A stretch of DNA of 64,000 nt from Mesaphorura yosii (lineage: Eukaryota > Arthropoda > Collembola > Poduromorpha > Tullbergiidae), in the NCBI GenBank assembly GCA_009869945.1, contig WIXG01000170.1, positions 62,001 to 126,000 of the forward strand, read 5' to 3'. The notes below the pieces were generated by a model. That model worked only from the letters and a program-made list of their open reading frames with translations, ran no database searches and was not told the origin of the DNA. The first letter of the stretch is position 1. Every line of letters starts with the position of its first letter. Both the position numbers and the translations under genes were made by a program. Shown here piece by piece: positions 23,754 to 48,248 of the stretch.

Positions 23754-23759
23754 TTTATT
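23754..23759 (-). terminator. polyadenylation signal of the 107-aa membrane protein gene
   Basis: TTTATT on the plus strand gives AATAAA on the minus strand, about 45 nt after that gene's TAA stop. Confidence 0.55.
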
Positions 23760-23801
23760 TTATGCCTGATGAAAAGTGAGGATGATGAAAATGTCTGAAT
23801 T

Positions 23802-24217
23802 TTACATAAAGATGAGAGTAAGATAAAGCAGGAATCCGTTGAAGCCAATCAGAACGTGGCGTGGCTCGAAACCAAGAAATTCATCGGGAAGAATGCGGGG
23901 CTTTCTGTAGAAAGAATGAATTAGTTGAGCAGCCGTCAGCGAGCGTCAGTATGCGGAATTTGAGAATTGGAATCATCAGTTCTTGTTCTTGCTTACCTTT
24001 CTGCCCGGCCAACCCGTCGACGAACGTCGAACGCAGAGACAATAAGCTGGAAGAAGATGAAGGCCAGGGCCCAGAAGAGGGCTTGCTGGTGCTTGGGATC
24101 GATGACAGACAAGTTAACGGTCGAGAAGAGCTCCGTCGAGTCAAAGTTCATCCAGTTGACGCTCCATTGCGGAGTGTTTGGGTACTCAAAGTTCAACCAG
24201 TTTCTGACCAGCTCCAT
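23802..24217 (-). CDS. small two-pass membrane protein, 107 aa, family not recognised
   Basis: Exon 1 is 24217-23997 (donor AG|GTAAGC) and exon 2 is 23904-23802 (acceptor TTTCTACAG). A split Arg codon joins them in phase (324 nt, TAA stop). A polypyrimidine-AG acceptor lies directly before the ATG and the preceding open frame has no Met, so a 5'UTR intron is likely. The N-terminal 45 residues are polar with several Trp (WLNFEYPNTPQWSVNWMNF). They are followed by a hydrophobic segment (ALFWALAFIFFQLIVSAF), a basic loop (DVRRRVGRAERKPR) and a second hydrophobic segment at the very C-terminus (VLIGFNGFLLYLTLIFM). A small organelle or ER membrane protein is plausible, but no family name can be given. 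It sits between the 3' ends of domeless and Su(H). Confidence 0.75.
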
Positions 24218-25541
24218 GCTGAAAGAACAGGACGGTTAAAAGATCAAATTATTGCAATCTCCTATCTGTCCAAGGTCAAGGAGTGAGTCAATTTAATGCT
24301 TACTTTGCAAAATCCGTCAGTCGCAATGCAGATTGCTAGATTGAAGGGCAGGGACAATTCACACCGATGAGCTCACTGCCAACGAAAGGCTCACTGAATG
24401 TAAACATAAACAATGAAAACCAAACCCGCCAAAAGCCAAAATGCCTGCAGCTCTTTCTGCTTTGCCCTTTCTGTTTTTGTGACACTGCACTGCACTGTGA
24501 GGCGAAGGGAGCAAGGAACTTTTTTCCCGTCGTGGTGTCTTTGTTTCAACCGTCAACTTGGCCTGCCCTTGTCTCAATTCCCTTATTCGTTACACACCGA
24601 CATTTAGCAATTTAACACGAAAAACATTGGACTGGAGACTTGGAATGAAACTAATGAATCAGCAGTATTTATTAGAAATCCTGTTAGTCATAATCTTAAC
24701 AAAATGAACCGAGTTCACCCCTCTCGAGTTTCGGCGCCGGTTCTGTGGGATCACGATCGCATAGCCCTCAAAATTCACATGCTTATCTCATTTAATCTTA
24801 TCAGTTCCTAAGTTTATCAATATACGATGCATGTTTAGCCCAATAAACTAAACTGCAACTAAAAATACTTAAAGCCTGTATACAAACGTCATTGATTAGC
24901 TTAGCAGCATGATTGCACAAGACTTGAGTCGATCTTACCGAAATGATTCTTATTCTAGGCAACTAGATTCTTATCTTATCTCGGTTCTTAGGTGTTAGCT
25001 GTACATTCAATGCACAAAATGGAGTTGACCCCTCAACAAACGGGAAGTCGAGATGCAGTAAATTTATGTTATCAATTTGGTCATGCTTAAAGTTCAATTT
25101 TTCGGTCAAATAAAGCCAAAATATTAATTAATTAGGTTAGCAAGTAATTTGTCATTTGTAATTTGGTAATCTAGCAACTAGCAAAATATCCAAACGTATG
25201 TTTGTGGTTGTGGTTTCAAGCACCAATTAATTAATTAGTCGTACTTTCGCCGTCACACTAAAAGTAACCTAAAATCTACTCGTTGTAGTGTGAACAAGTG
25301 CCGGGTGCTATGCTGAAAATGACACGCAAAATTCACAAACCTGAACCTAAAGAGAAATTTTATGCTAAAAATGCAGCACAGAGCTGAAACATAAATATAA
25401 GCTCTTTAAAGCAAACAGCAAATAGCAACTTAATTCACGATTTACAGTGAAATTTGGGCTGAGTAGAAACTAAACGATTCGGAGATTCATGAAAGATGGA
25501 GTTGGTGTTGGTGGGCGCGAAATTCAAAACCTCGTGTAAGA
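24218..25541 (-). other. 5' region of the 107-aa gene and 3'UTR of Su(H)
   Basis: Both neighbours are on the minus strand. A possible non-coding first exon of the 107-aa gene ends at a GTAAGC donor near 24302. Su(H) 3'UTR sequence extends from 25541 down to an AATAAA on the minus strand at 24673-24668, giving a 3'UTR of roughly 870 nt. No coding-like open frame was found. Confidence 0.5.
24668..24673 (-). terminator. polyadenylation signal of Su(H)
   Basis: TAATAAA on the minus strand, the first clear signal after the Su(H) stop. Confidence 0.45.
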
Positions 25542-37165
<11,624 letters not shown>

Positions 37166-40100
37166 TTAGCAGACAGAAAAAATTCTAAATGCTAAACGGC
37201 AAGTGTCTGTGACCGTGACTGAAGAAGTCGGCAACGTGCGTGTGAGTTATTTGCGCGTTCTTTTGTGTTACGCATTCCTCCATTTGGTACATGAAATGCG
37301 AAAGAAGTGACAAGATGCTAATTTGTCGATGATGAAATGCTCTGGGAGATTTTAGTGTATGGACAAACGGCACAGCCGCTCGTGTTTTGTGTCGTTAGTG
37401 TGCCAAATGTCATTCAAGCGACATTGGGTCCGGGCCTGTGACTGTGCTTGTGCCTGTGCCTGACGCTGGGTTTCGCATTGCATTCCTCAGTGGCAGATAA
37501 GAATTCATATTCGCTGAAAATCAGGAGCTCAGTCGAGCCATGGCTATTATCGTAAAAGTCGACCGGAGCTGAGCAAAGATGCAGAGCTCAACATAAAGAT
37601 AAAGGAAAGCAGGAAACAGTTGCCAATAATTTTAAATTAATGCTCGACTTGGAATGGAAATCGAGACGAAAAGGAATGAGGAGTGACTCATCAACACACG
37701 ACCCATCGTATCGTTGGAACGATGAAACAGGTTGCTTGTCCATCTGTCCAGGCAGGCACGATCGCACCGGGCACGACGCAAAACCTGCCTTTGCCTTTGT
37801 CTTCGAATTCTGAACCCGTTCATTCATTCATGGCTCGGGAGCTTCATTCATACGATTACAATTACAATTGCATTGCATTCGATAATTCGCTGTGTTGCGT
37901 TGCGTTGAGACTGGAAGGATCGACCGAGTCATTCAGCCAAATTGAACCGGCTTGGCAGGCAAGTTAGCCAAGCACAGGATGATTTTTTGCTGCTGCCTGC
38001 ATTCGAACAGGTGTTCCGTTATCCGCTCGATGCTCTATTTAAAAAATTACAATCCTCAGTACTGTGCAAGTGCAGTGTAGGGGCCTTTAAATCTTGTTTC
38101 TTGTTTGAAGCACGAAAGGGTTGAACTCGCAAACAAACGAGGACAATGCCAATTACGCTTACGAGTTACGAATTATGAACAGAGTGAACAATTTGGACAG
38201 GCGTGTTGACGCGTCGACCCTCGCGTTCGAATTTGTATCAATTTTCATTGTCTCTTTGCATTCATTGAATTCATTCGATGCAAATACGCCAGCGAATAAT
38301 TCGCCTGATTTGAAAGTTGAGATTGAAAAGGAGCATTTCAATTCCGGATCATTATTCCATGAAATTGTGTTTCCATACCATTGTCGGTCTTTCCACAACC
38401 AATCAGGCTGAAATGAATAAAGCAATTTGCTTCGTGGCGATCGGCGCGGCGCAGCGGTCGATGCGGCAAAGGCAAAGGACTGAAAAATTGGAACTCCAGG
38501 CGCAAGTAGTTGGCAAATGGCAAGGTAAACGGCAGAGGTGTCGAATTGTGTGGCCGGCCGCGACCACGAACGCACCACATAGGCAATGTTGGCGAGGTGA
38601 GAAAAGAGAAACCAGAAGAAAAGGGTCACTTTCAGTCAGCGCATTCGCTTATTGAAGGCATATGCCAGTTAATGCCAGAGAACAAAACCACAAACATGCA
38701 TCGTGATACACAGATTGCCTGTCTGCCTGAAAGATGATGATCTCTGCCACGCACTCACGCGCACTTGAGACAGATGATCCTTCGCTCAACCCCAACGCGC
38801 TCTTAACGCAATTAAACCGACGCGATGTTTGTTTACATTATTGGCTTGCCAAATTCCAATGCGAATGCCCTGCTCGTCTTCACTGCTTGCGTTGCGTTGT
38901 TGCAGTGATTTTTGTACGCACGAAGAATGCGGAGTTGTGTGGAGGTAGGAAATCTCGCATCCGTTCTTTTTTAACCATTTTCACCGTGGGAAAGGAAAGC
39001 GCTTCCTCACTTTAAACCAATTACTGCCTCGGCTGCTTCCTACCTGCCAGGCAATGAGCTTAATCTCGTTATAATGCACAGGTGGATTGTCATTATCGGC
39101 CTCATCATCATTGCCCTCTTAATTTTACTCGCTCAAGGAAAAACCAACCCCAAGCCAGCCCTGCTCAAGTCAAGAAAGGGGCAATCTAAGACCCGAGAAG
39201 TCAAGTCAACGAGTCAATGAATGAGTCAAAACTTCGACAGATTTTTCCAGTTGCTCGTGTGCAGATGAAGATTTCCAAGCAAGCCACCCACGGATCGGGC
39301 CGGTGCGCCCCGCCGTGCTCCTCGCTTCTCAGGCCATTGTTACGCGCTGCTCGTGTTTGAATAGCGACTCATAATCATCATTGTTCCCAGAATGGCCACT
39401 CACGGTTCCTCATTTACACTTTAAACTTCTTTTACGCGAATGCAGATTTCATGCGACTCGGAATCTAAATCATTTCTTCCCCGTGATTGAAATGAATCGC
39501 ATTCTTTGGATATCTGGCGTGGCATGAGAATTTCATGCGTCCAGAAATAAAGACAGAGAAGACTCACCCAAGGTGACGCTGGACGTTCAGTCGGGTCCAT
39601 CACGACTGGCATGCTGCGTCCCAAAACGGGTCTTGTATCAGTTTAATGTCGGCCAATTACTCGCTGCGCTGCTGCTCAAGCATCAAATCCTGATTCCAAT
39701 CGTAATTAATTAAGTCATCGCCTCCTCGCGTTTCGGCATTCGCTGCTAAAGCTAAGTGTATTGAGTGTCGCGAATCACGGAGCATGAAAGAGTCTTATTA
39801 ACATGAGTGGAAACCTCAAACGATGCAATTATCTCGTCCAGGCAATAAAGTCAGGCCAAGTCACTGGAAAAACGGTCGCTTCCGATGGCAAAGTTTCTCA
39901 CACTCTGAACCAGCCTGCGCTTCTTGAGAAAGCACGTTTATTTGAGAATACGAGTCCACATTTCTTGCGCACAGGCACGTAAAATCTTAAATGTCCATGC
40001 AATCTGAATATTATCTCGAAGGGTTCATCTTCCTTCCCCTCTGCTCGATCTCGTTCTCCACGCTCTAATTTGAAGATCACATTTCTTCGCGTCTCATCGC

Positions 40101-43100
40101 GCTGACCACCAAACACAAATGCGCGCTGGGATTGACGCGTAAATTACTTGTTTAGAGTCTCGGCTGTAATTTCGGGCTCTCGCCGGCCGACAATTTATCA
40201 GGTGAAAATTACAGGACTCACAGGAATCTGTCTACTGAAACGACAATTCACTTAAACACTCACTCCACTCGCGAAATTCAACTTGGACTTGTGCTGCGAT
40301 GCAGCGGGCGACACACTTCGCACGATGACGCTTCACTCCAAAAGCTTTCCAAACGTCTTTTTTTGTAAGCCGTAAATTAAAAGGTTTGAAACAATTTGAC
40401 GTGATGCTAGAAAAAGGAGGAAATTTTAGGTCGTCGGGCCGTTTATCGCTTGTTGTGGAGTGCAGACAACCTCGAGAGATTAAATGGAAGAACAATTCGC
40501 AAATACTTGAGCACTGATAAGAAAACACGATCACTGCCACTGATCATGGGTCAGAGTGTAAATTTATGCAATATTCGTTGAGATTTCGGACCTGCGATCT
40601 AAATTGACGCTTAAACGCGGCCAATTTAAGTCTAATTTAAGAATTCGCTGAATGCAAGGGGACAATTCGGTTTTGAGACGTCACTTCCTTGCAAAAGCTG
40701 CCAAATCGCAATGGCGCACGGGATTCGGAGAAATGAAATTTCGGCAGCGCGGCGCAACGCGTTGTGACTGATCAAGTGCACGGTGGCTCGGATTAGATTA
40801 TGTTGAGCGAATAAAATGAAATGAGGTGGAATGCAAAGCGATGACGCTGATGAGACGGCTCAAGAAGATTATTTTTCTCTCGTTTCGGGCACTCGAACGA
40901 ATTATAATAAGATTGGAGGTACAAAGTACGGAATGGTAACAATTGCGCGTTGCGTACCTGTGCGCGATTCCGTTCACGTAACATTACGACGTGTGTTTAT
41001 GCATTGTGCTTCGGAGTGACCACCCCTGTCACTCCTTTTCTTCAGTCCTGCCAACTTGGCAAGCAGGCAGGCAGACAGGCATGACTTGACTTGATGTGGC
41101 TTTGGCTTGGATGTACCTCAATTCAACTCCTCGCCGTGTTTGTTGGCTTTGACTTTTCTTCTCAAAACCCTTCTTCAAGAAACGTCAGCTACTTTCTAGG
41201 AGCGATCGTCTTGTCCGTCCGTCTGTTCGTAGGCAAGACATTTCGAACACTATAACTTTTGGACTTGAAATTTTTTGAACATTTTTCAGGCAAAATTCCA
41301 GGTCGAAGGTGGGCGCAATTGGTGAATTGTGAGTGGAGTCAGATTTCTGTGTGTGTTTTCGCGTTTTAAACCCTGCTGATTGGCAATGCAAAACTCGTGC
41401 AAAGGTAATAGTCAAGTGGATTTAAGTGTCAATATCCGACTCACAAACAGTCAGGCGTATGATCGAAAACTCTGTTCGAACTGCACCCGTTTTAAAATCC
41501 ACTAGCTCACTCTCATTGCATCTTTTGACTTTTATCAATTAAATTTTACCGATGGCCTCGCCTTTGCACTTGTTCTTCAACGGTTTATTCTATCTTGTGT
41601 TCTGGGTATCAAAACCTCAGGCACTTGGCTTTGCTTTGGCTTGTGAAGGTAGCTTGGTGCTGGTTTTTCTCAAATTGCCCAAGCCACTAAAGCCAAACTC
41701 AGCACCACTCGTTGTAAAGGCTCTGGAATCAAAAACCCGGCCACAGATTGACAAAATCGGCTCTCGATCATGAATTTTACAAAGTACAAGTGTTATTTCT
41801 ATTTCCTCTTTCTCTTCATAGAAATTGACTTACCCACAAGAAAATGTAGAAATTCTGCGTGCAGACTGTCTCGTTATGCCCCAAAGTGGGATCGACAATT
41901 TCTGGGACCGATTTTAGTGAAATTTCTTCCTGACGTCTCAATAAATCATTTAGACACTTTGGCGAGTTATTTACTGTGACAGTTCAATTCCTCAGCAATC
42001 AGCACCTTACCTTACCATGAGTTGTGGACGTGCCACGCCACGGGAGAAATCCCCAAGGCTGAGAATGTTTGGCCCCGGCTTTCCCACCACTGGCCACCTC
42101 AATCACATTCGCTTACCTCAATCCGTCCATCAACTCGCGCGAACGCTTTATGCGAAAATTAATTAAGTAATTGCATATTCAAATGTTACATAAGCTAGGC
42201 TTTTGTGCTTCGCAAGGGTCAACCCGGATCTGGAAACTCAGCTCGACTCGGCTTGCCTGGGCTGTCCGTCGCGTCGCACGTGCTCATGCAAATGTTAATG
42301 AGGAGGGCGAGTCGAAGCTCAGGCGAGAGACGTGAGACCAAGCCTCTTGCAGAGCACATCTTGCACGCAGCACCCGCCAAGCAAATGGGATGCTGCATCT
42401 CGTTCCCATCTCATTGGTCTGCCGCTGCACGGCCAGCCAGCGGAAGAGGAGTGCACTTGGCCGCGCTGAGAACACCTTGGCAAATTGACTCACTCCAATT
42501 GGAATTCATCATGCCGATCGCGAAAGCCAAAATCGCGTTCCCGATGCACGCGCACAACACAAACAAAAGCAAAAGGCAAACGCATCTTCTTGATTTTTTA
42601 TCTCCTGAAATGAGCATCATTACATTGCATCTCATCTCATCTCGATTTTGATCTTCGACTGAATCTGATGCGATGGGACGTTGAAATGTTGCAGTTGTTT
42701 ACCGAAAAAAGGAGAGCGCGTAGAAAAATCGACTGCCGAGCCAGACAGCAAGATTAATATTTCAATCCGACAATTCACACTGCGATGCAATCTTCGCCTT
42801 TCCAGCCACGCAGGCAGACGGCACGATTTGCCAACGCCAGCTGTGAGATACGATCAAGATGTTTCATCCGGGCCATTATCGAAGCCGCAGGAGGAATCCG
42901 GATATTCACACGGCTCGGAATTAGATTTGTGAGTTCAGGAGGTGAAAATCAGGAGCCATGCCTTTATTTTGTTGTGTCTCAAACTTGGGCAAAGGACTGA
43001 AATCCGAAAGTGTGAAGGAGTGGCTCAAATTAATTACTGCACGGACTTTGAAGCTGGCCACTATGCCATTGCCATTGCCTTTTCCTTTTTCTTAATCGGT

Positions 43101-45937
43101 CGAGATCAGAGGAGATGGTCGTCGTGACCGATTACACGGCCACGGCTCATTAACGGCGAATCAAGCATTAAATAATATTTCTTGGGTGGCACGGCAGCAC
43201 GACAAGCTTCAGTGACCACGAATCCAGATAGATTTCATTCACAAGCCAACCTGCATGCTTGAAATAATCTTACCCAATGAATTAATTTTTATTACTCGCT
43301 ATCGAGTCTGATGTGATTTTGTACATTCTCATGCGCACGAATGCGTAGTTATAATTGATAATTAAAATATTGCTTAAAGTATGTTTACTTTGCGAAATTC
43401 AGGCAGTGGAAAACGAAGCTGAGACAATTGCAATTGCATGTACACATGCGATTGTTTGGCCGTCGCAGGTATGTTTGAATAAGCTAAAAGTAAAAGAAAT
43501 TGTGAATGATTTTGAGTGCTGATTTTGCTGTTTGCACTGCGCCTCGTTTTCTTAAATCGCACTGTGGGAATTTTGATGCCATGCCGTTTTATTTCAACGC
43601 AGCACGGCAACAGCAATTGCAACATGAAGTCATGAAGTGGATAATAAAATTCCTGTGTTTCTTGCACCGGAAGTCGATTTGGTGAAGAAACTGAAACTGA
43701 GAGTTTAAAACTTGACGACGACTCGTCAAAAGTTCATTCAACAGTAAAGCAAAGAGGCAGCCAAATTCGTTAAATGAATGAACCACAACGACAACACATG
43801 AGTCCATTGTTTCCGTGGCTCTGCCTGTGTTTAATTGAGAAACGCGGATTCGAGATTCTACCATTCAAGTTCATGATCACGACCTCCGGAATTCAAATTC
43901 GAACACCGTCGGCATTTTCACACCAAAATTCTATTCACCATTCATGAAAATCCACCTTTTAAATATTTGTTTGTTTGCTACTCGCGCGGACGCGAGTTGC
44001 CATTCCATTTGAATGAAATAAATAAGAATGGCACCGCTATGCCATTCTTCAAGAGACCGAATTCCAAGTCGCGCAGGGGAAGGTTTAAACGAAGAAGAAT
44101 TCAATTCACAATTCAAGCAAGAAGTTCCGTTTGATTTCGATCATGAAATCATTACCGAAATTGAACAACAATGACGCGGCGCGGTGCATTTGTTATCGGA
44201 GGCATTCAACCCGAAACGCAACGAAATAGAATCAGGCGATGCATAATTCAGCATCAGCGGCGGTGGCAAAAGTAAAACGCAAATTGCACAATGCCAGGCA
44301 AGATAGTCTGTGTGTGGGATGATTTTAATCTCGTCGTCGGCCATTGTAATTTGATGGGCTTCCGAGAATACGCGGACAATTTGCAATTTGCATTCCTGCT
44401 GCCGACCGCTTGAATAAATTTCTGAGCACTGCAAAGCTGAAGACGAAGGCAAAGGCGGTCAGTAAATGAGGGCTCAATCTTTTAGCACAGCGCAACGTAG
44501 CATTGAGCTGTCAATGATTTAATTACAATGCTTTCGAGATTTAATCTTGTTCCGTCTTCGTCCGCGTCCGCGTACGTGTATGCATCATTTCATCAATCAA
44601 ACATTTAAACGCATTTCGCATTAAAAATGCGTTTACGCCGTTTTATGCGCCATTTCCGGTGTCATTGCTTTTGCTTTGCTTTGCTGCGATGAAACCTCAA
44701 CGAGCTCTGCTCCGCTGTGCTGCATAGCAGTTGAAATGGGTTTCATTTCCTCCTGAATTGATGTCTGACTTGATTTCCTACTCGTACTCGTCCAGATAAT
44801 TATAATTTACAAGTCGAAAATGAGCCGCTTCCGCCGTTTCAACGAACTTCTTCGTTTCGTTCGCTAATCTCCGTGCATTTTAATCCAATCAGCCACTCAT
44901 TTATCGCCCCATTGAACCCTGTGGCCATGCCAACGGCCGGGCCAAATTTGGGCAGTTCGTCTTGACGACGGGCAAGCATCGGCGTTTCGGCGCGCCTCGT
45001 GATCATTATGAAACGCGAATAAATGAGCTCCTTAAAAATAAACGTTGCTCGTAATCGCAAACACAGTGCGACCACGACGACGAAGAGGAATGAGGAGCGA
45101 TATGAAAACTGGTTCCCATGAAGCCAAGAAATTATCGCAAGGACGGAAGGCAGAGGCAAACTGAAGAAGTCGCAGTCAGGAATAAGAATAAGAAAAAACA
45201 GGCGTGGGAATCGCAACTGACTGACTACCCGTGAGAACAAAGCAAAGGTGAAATGAGTTTGAATTCAACAACGTAACGTAACACAAATGCAACACTACTC
45301 ATATGCTTTTATTGTTGGGCAGTTCTTAGCCAGCGCAGCGCTCGCATTTTATGTTCAAAGGCAAAGTTTGAGGTAAAGACGAAACCGAGAGAGTGCTGCC
45401 TTCCTGTGGAAGGGACCATCGAACTTGGAAGATGAACATCTTAAGTTTCGGAACATTTTCAGCATAAATTCTTAATCTTAAAATGCGAATTTATTTGGTT
45501 CGATTTCAATTTCAGTCTCAGCTTGCCCCAAAATCATGTTTTCAATTTTTCATGACTTCATGACTCATGATTCTCATTCTCATGACGTGACTCTGCACGT
45601 GCCAAATAAACATGTTTACCAGCTGCCCTGGCCTTTTCTTCTTCCGAATTGCCAACGCCACCGATGTCAAGCAGAGCCGCCCTGTCAATCTAGCTCACTG
45701 AGCTCTAATCAGGCCACTAGTTGCCTAGCTTCCTAGTTGCTTCGGTCATTGCCATACATTCAGCAAAACGTGGAAGAACGAAGAAGAAACTGACCCGAAA
45801 AGGTTGGCCGACCGATTACTTTTGGACCGTGCAGGAGTGAAATGTGCTGAGTTCCTTTCAATCCAGTTCAGAGCCCTCAGCAGGAAAGATCGAAACCTTA
45901 AATGCACTTTTCGACTAAATCTCTCAAACCCTTCACA
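37166..45937. other. about 8.8 kb without a recognised gene, upstream of Su(H)
   Basis: No phase-compatible exon chain was found on either strand. Open frames of up to 148 codons (42205-42648) have intergenic composition. CSL-type YGTGGGAA sites are seen at 38985-38992, 43563-43570 and 45203-45210. The region probably holds Su(H) control sequences and perhaps a non-coding 5' exon. Confidence 0.45.
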
Positions 45938-46379
45938 ATGGAAATCAAATTCTTCACCGTCTTGGCTTTACTCTTCGTCACGATGATCGCGTTGGCGATC
46001 GCCGAGGAAGAGGCTTATGTCCAGCCAGGTAAGTGAGCACCAGGTCGATGGTTTCTGTCCATCGTCCATCTGGCCCGTTTGATTTGCCTTTAAATTTACA
46101 GTGCACTGCTTCCTGAAGCCTGAGGCGGGCCCTTGCCGTGCCCTGATCCCGATGAATTTCTACGACCCCGCCACCAAATCATGTAGTAAAACGTTCATGT
46201 ACGGAGGATGTGGCGGAAACGGAAACACCTTTGACACCGAACGCCTGTGCCAGCTGGAATGCGAGCCCACCATGCCCGAGGAAACTCACCAGTCGGAGAA
46301 TACTACTACCACCTCCACCGAGCCTATACACTTCACTCGTAAGGCCAGAAGCCTGAAACACCATATTCCGACGGAGTAA
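45938..46379 (+). CDS. secreted single-domain Kunitz (BPTI) protease inhibitor, 122 aa
   Basis: Exon 1 is 45938-46028 and encodes a signal peptide (MEIKFFTVLALLFVTMIALA). Exon 2 is 46102-46379, split at a Val codon with a phase-1 intron (369 nt). One Kunitz domain has all six cysteines: C-x8-C-x15-C-x8-C-x12-C-x3-C. It includes GPCRA, with Arg at the P1 position after the second Cys, which predicts a trypsin-like serine protease target. It also includes FMYGGCGGNGNTF. BPTI has seven residues between the third and fourth Cys; here there are eight. A 45-residue Thr/Glu-rich tail with basic residues (FTRKARSLKHH) follows. The gene is convergent with Creld. Confidence 0.88.
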
Positions 46380-46444
46380 CTACACAAAAGGACACGGAAA
46401 ACTGGATGGTCACAAGCAATCAAATTTCTTTCTGGTAGAACTTG

Positions 46445-46450
46445 AATAAA
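46445..46450 (+). terminator. polyadenylation signal of the Kunitz gene
   Basis: AATAAA 65 nt after the stop codon; the Creld signal on the other strand is about 60 nt further on. Confidence 0.6.
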
Positions 46451-46504
46451 TGCTAAAATGTAAACTGCAAAAATATGAATGCGTATGGGTGGTCGACTGG
46501 TTCG

Positions 46505-46510
46505 TTTATT
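46505..46510 (-). terminator. polyadenylation signal of Creld
   Basis: TTTATT on the plus strand gives AATAAA on the minus strand, about 190 nt after the Creld TGA. Confidence 0.55.
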
Positions 46511-46701
46511 CCGGCATTGATTCTCTTTTCTGATTTTGAGCTACACATACTTTAAAACAGTAAAAATCACACATGATTTAAAGTGCAAAAAATGTCGTGC
46601 AAATGGAATGATAGAAAGCACTCTAGTGTAATCTGTTCTTGGCCTGTACCCTAATTAATTAGCTAAGCCTAATTAATAATTGATTGGTATTGTTGTTAGG
46701 T

Positions 46702-48248
46702 TCATAGGCTAGTGCTGCTGAGCAAGTACTCTGAGGCTGAGATGTAGACCGCCACGGCGATGCCGACTCCGGAAGCGATGGCCATGTTCTTTTGGAAAAT
46801 GATACAAGTCGCCACGCAGAGGCCCAAATACGTCAAGTAGCGGGTCATGTTTAGGTGCACAGAGCGCTGCGCCGTCGAGTCATCCATGCAGATTTTGTCT
46901 CGGAATACGTAGCCCACCTTGCATCGCTCGCACATGTCGGGTCCGTCTCCAAAGCACCCGTCACATGACTCGTCACACTCTGCAAATGACATTGCAACAA
47001 CAATATGGCGTAAGACATTGTTCAAGCAAAACTGGCGGAACTTGGGGCTTACTCATGCACATGTGAGTTCCTTCCGAATTGACACAGAACTCGTTCTTCT
47101 TGCACGGCTTCTCCAGCAGCAAACACTCGTTGAGATCAATGCAACCCCGCTCCTCGTCGTTCTCCCAACCTTCCTTGCACGAGTTGCACTCTGGATAAAG
47201 TGAATTAAATTAAATGGTGACTGAATAATTAAAATCCACCCGCCACGCCAGAACAGATTCTACACTTACTAGTCGGTCCAGCCTCAGTGCAGCCTCCCTC
47301 GCATGACTTGTGACACGCCGAGCAGACGAGCTTATCTTCATCCTTGTATGCTTCAAAGTGATCTTTAGCACAGACGTCACAAAGCCGACCGGCGTAAGCA
47401 ATGTCACAGTTGCACTCGCCATTACCCTTTCGAGTGCCGGCTCCCTGTGACAAAGAAATATGTGTAAGTCGACGGAGTTTTTAAAATTCTGTTTAAAAAT
47501 GTTTGAGGAGGCTTCGCTTACTTTGCATTTGCCGTGCCCCGAGCACACTTTGCCCGGGTAGCCCGCACAGGGCAGACACTCGGGGCCGTAGTGCTGATCG
47601 GGGCAGCAGACCACCAGCTTGGAGACGCAGAGCCACGACAGGAGGTCTTCTCCAGCATTCCGGTACTTGTGCCACCATTCTTCGATCAAGTCTTCGTTCT
47701 CGACGGCCAGCGCATGACACTACAACCAGAACCCACTAATTAGTCAGTGCACGATTCAGGATTGAGTATATCATGATCAAAAACTATGTGATTATGTCAT
47801 TGATCTCTTACCTGATCTTTGCCAGTTGCAACTTCGGCGCATAGGCCCTCTTGGATCTCGACCAGACGGAGCTCAGAATTGCTGTAGATTTTCTTGTTCT
47901 CCTCTTCCCAGGCTGTGTCACCTCCTCCATAGTGACCTTTTGCAGTCTTCTCCATGCCCTACACAATTACAGAGATTATACTCACGATCATTCAGTGCCA
48001 AATAGCTAATTAAAGTCAAACTTTCAGCTTCAATTACTTACCAAGAGGAATGACTTGACTAGCGCCCGACAAGCTTGACAAGGTGCCAATTTCTGACTAG
48101 AAGAGTAGGACGAAGGCGAGCTTGATTTATTGGCGGATGGCTGCTTTGGCGTTGGCGGACTTGGGGGCAAGTTGGCCAACGACGACGTGATTGACACGTT
48201 GATAAAGAATAGGATTAGTAAACCGGCTCCAGCAACGGTCAGTTTCAT
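46702..48248 (-). CDS. Creld: Creld: cysteine-rich with EGF-like domains protein, 380 aa
   Basis: ER/secretory-pathway protein linked to protein folding. Exons are 48248-48042, 47958-47812, 47719-47522, 47444-47270, 47190-47053 and 46979-46702, all phase-consistent (1143 nt). Residues 1-25 are a signal peptide, followed by a Pro/Ser linker. The CxxC motif CQAC (Cys57-Cys60) opens the conserved N-terminal domain, which continues through EEEN, WWHKYRNAGEDLLSWLC and CCPDQHYGPECLPC. EGF/furin-like Cys-rich repeats follow (CSGHGKC, GECNCDIAYAGRLC, CHKSCEGGC, calcium-type DLNEC, CDESCDGC). The last about 45 residues contain two hydrophobic segments, so the protein is the membrane-anchored CRELD1 type rather than the soluble CRELD2 type. 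It is head-to-head with the takeout-like gene about 1.4 kb away. Confidence 0.92.

Noticed and set aside
41037..41080. Imperfect inverted repeat and GCAGG/CAGG tandem units
   Set aside because: Short, imperfect and low-complexity; similar patches occur throughout the intergenic DNA.
42205..42651. 148-codon plus-strand open frame upstream of Su(H)
   Set aside because: No coding bias, no splice partners and no recognisable domain.
44839..45240. 133-codon minus-strand open frame
   Set aside because: Hydrophobic, Phe/Ser/Leu-rich chain typical of random translation of pyrimidine-rich DNA; no promoter or partner exon.
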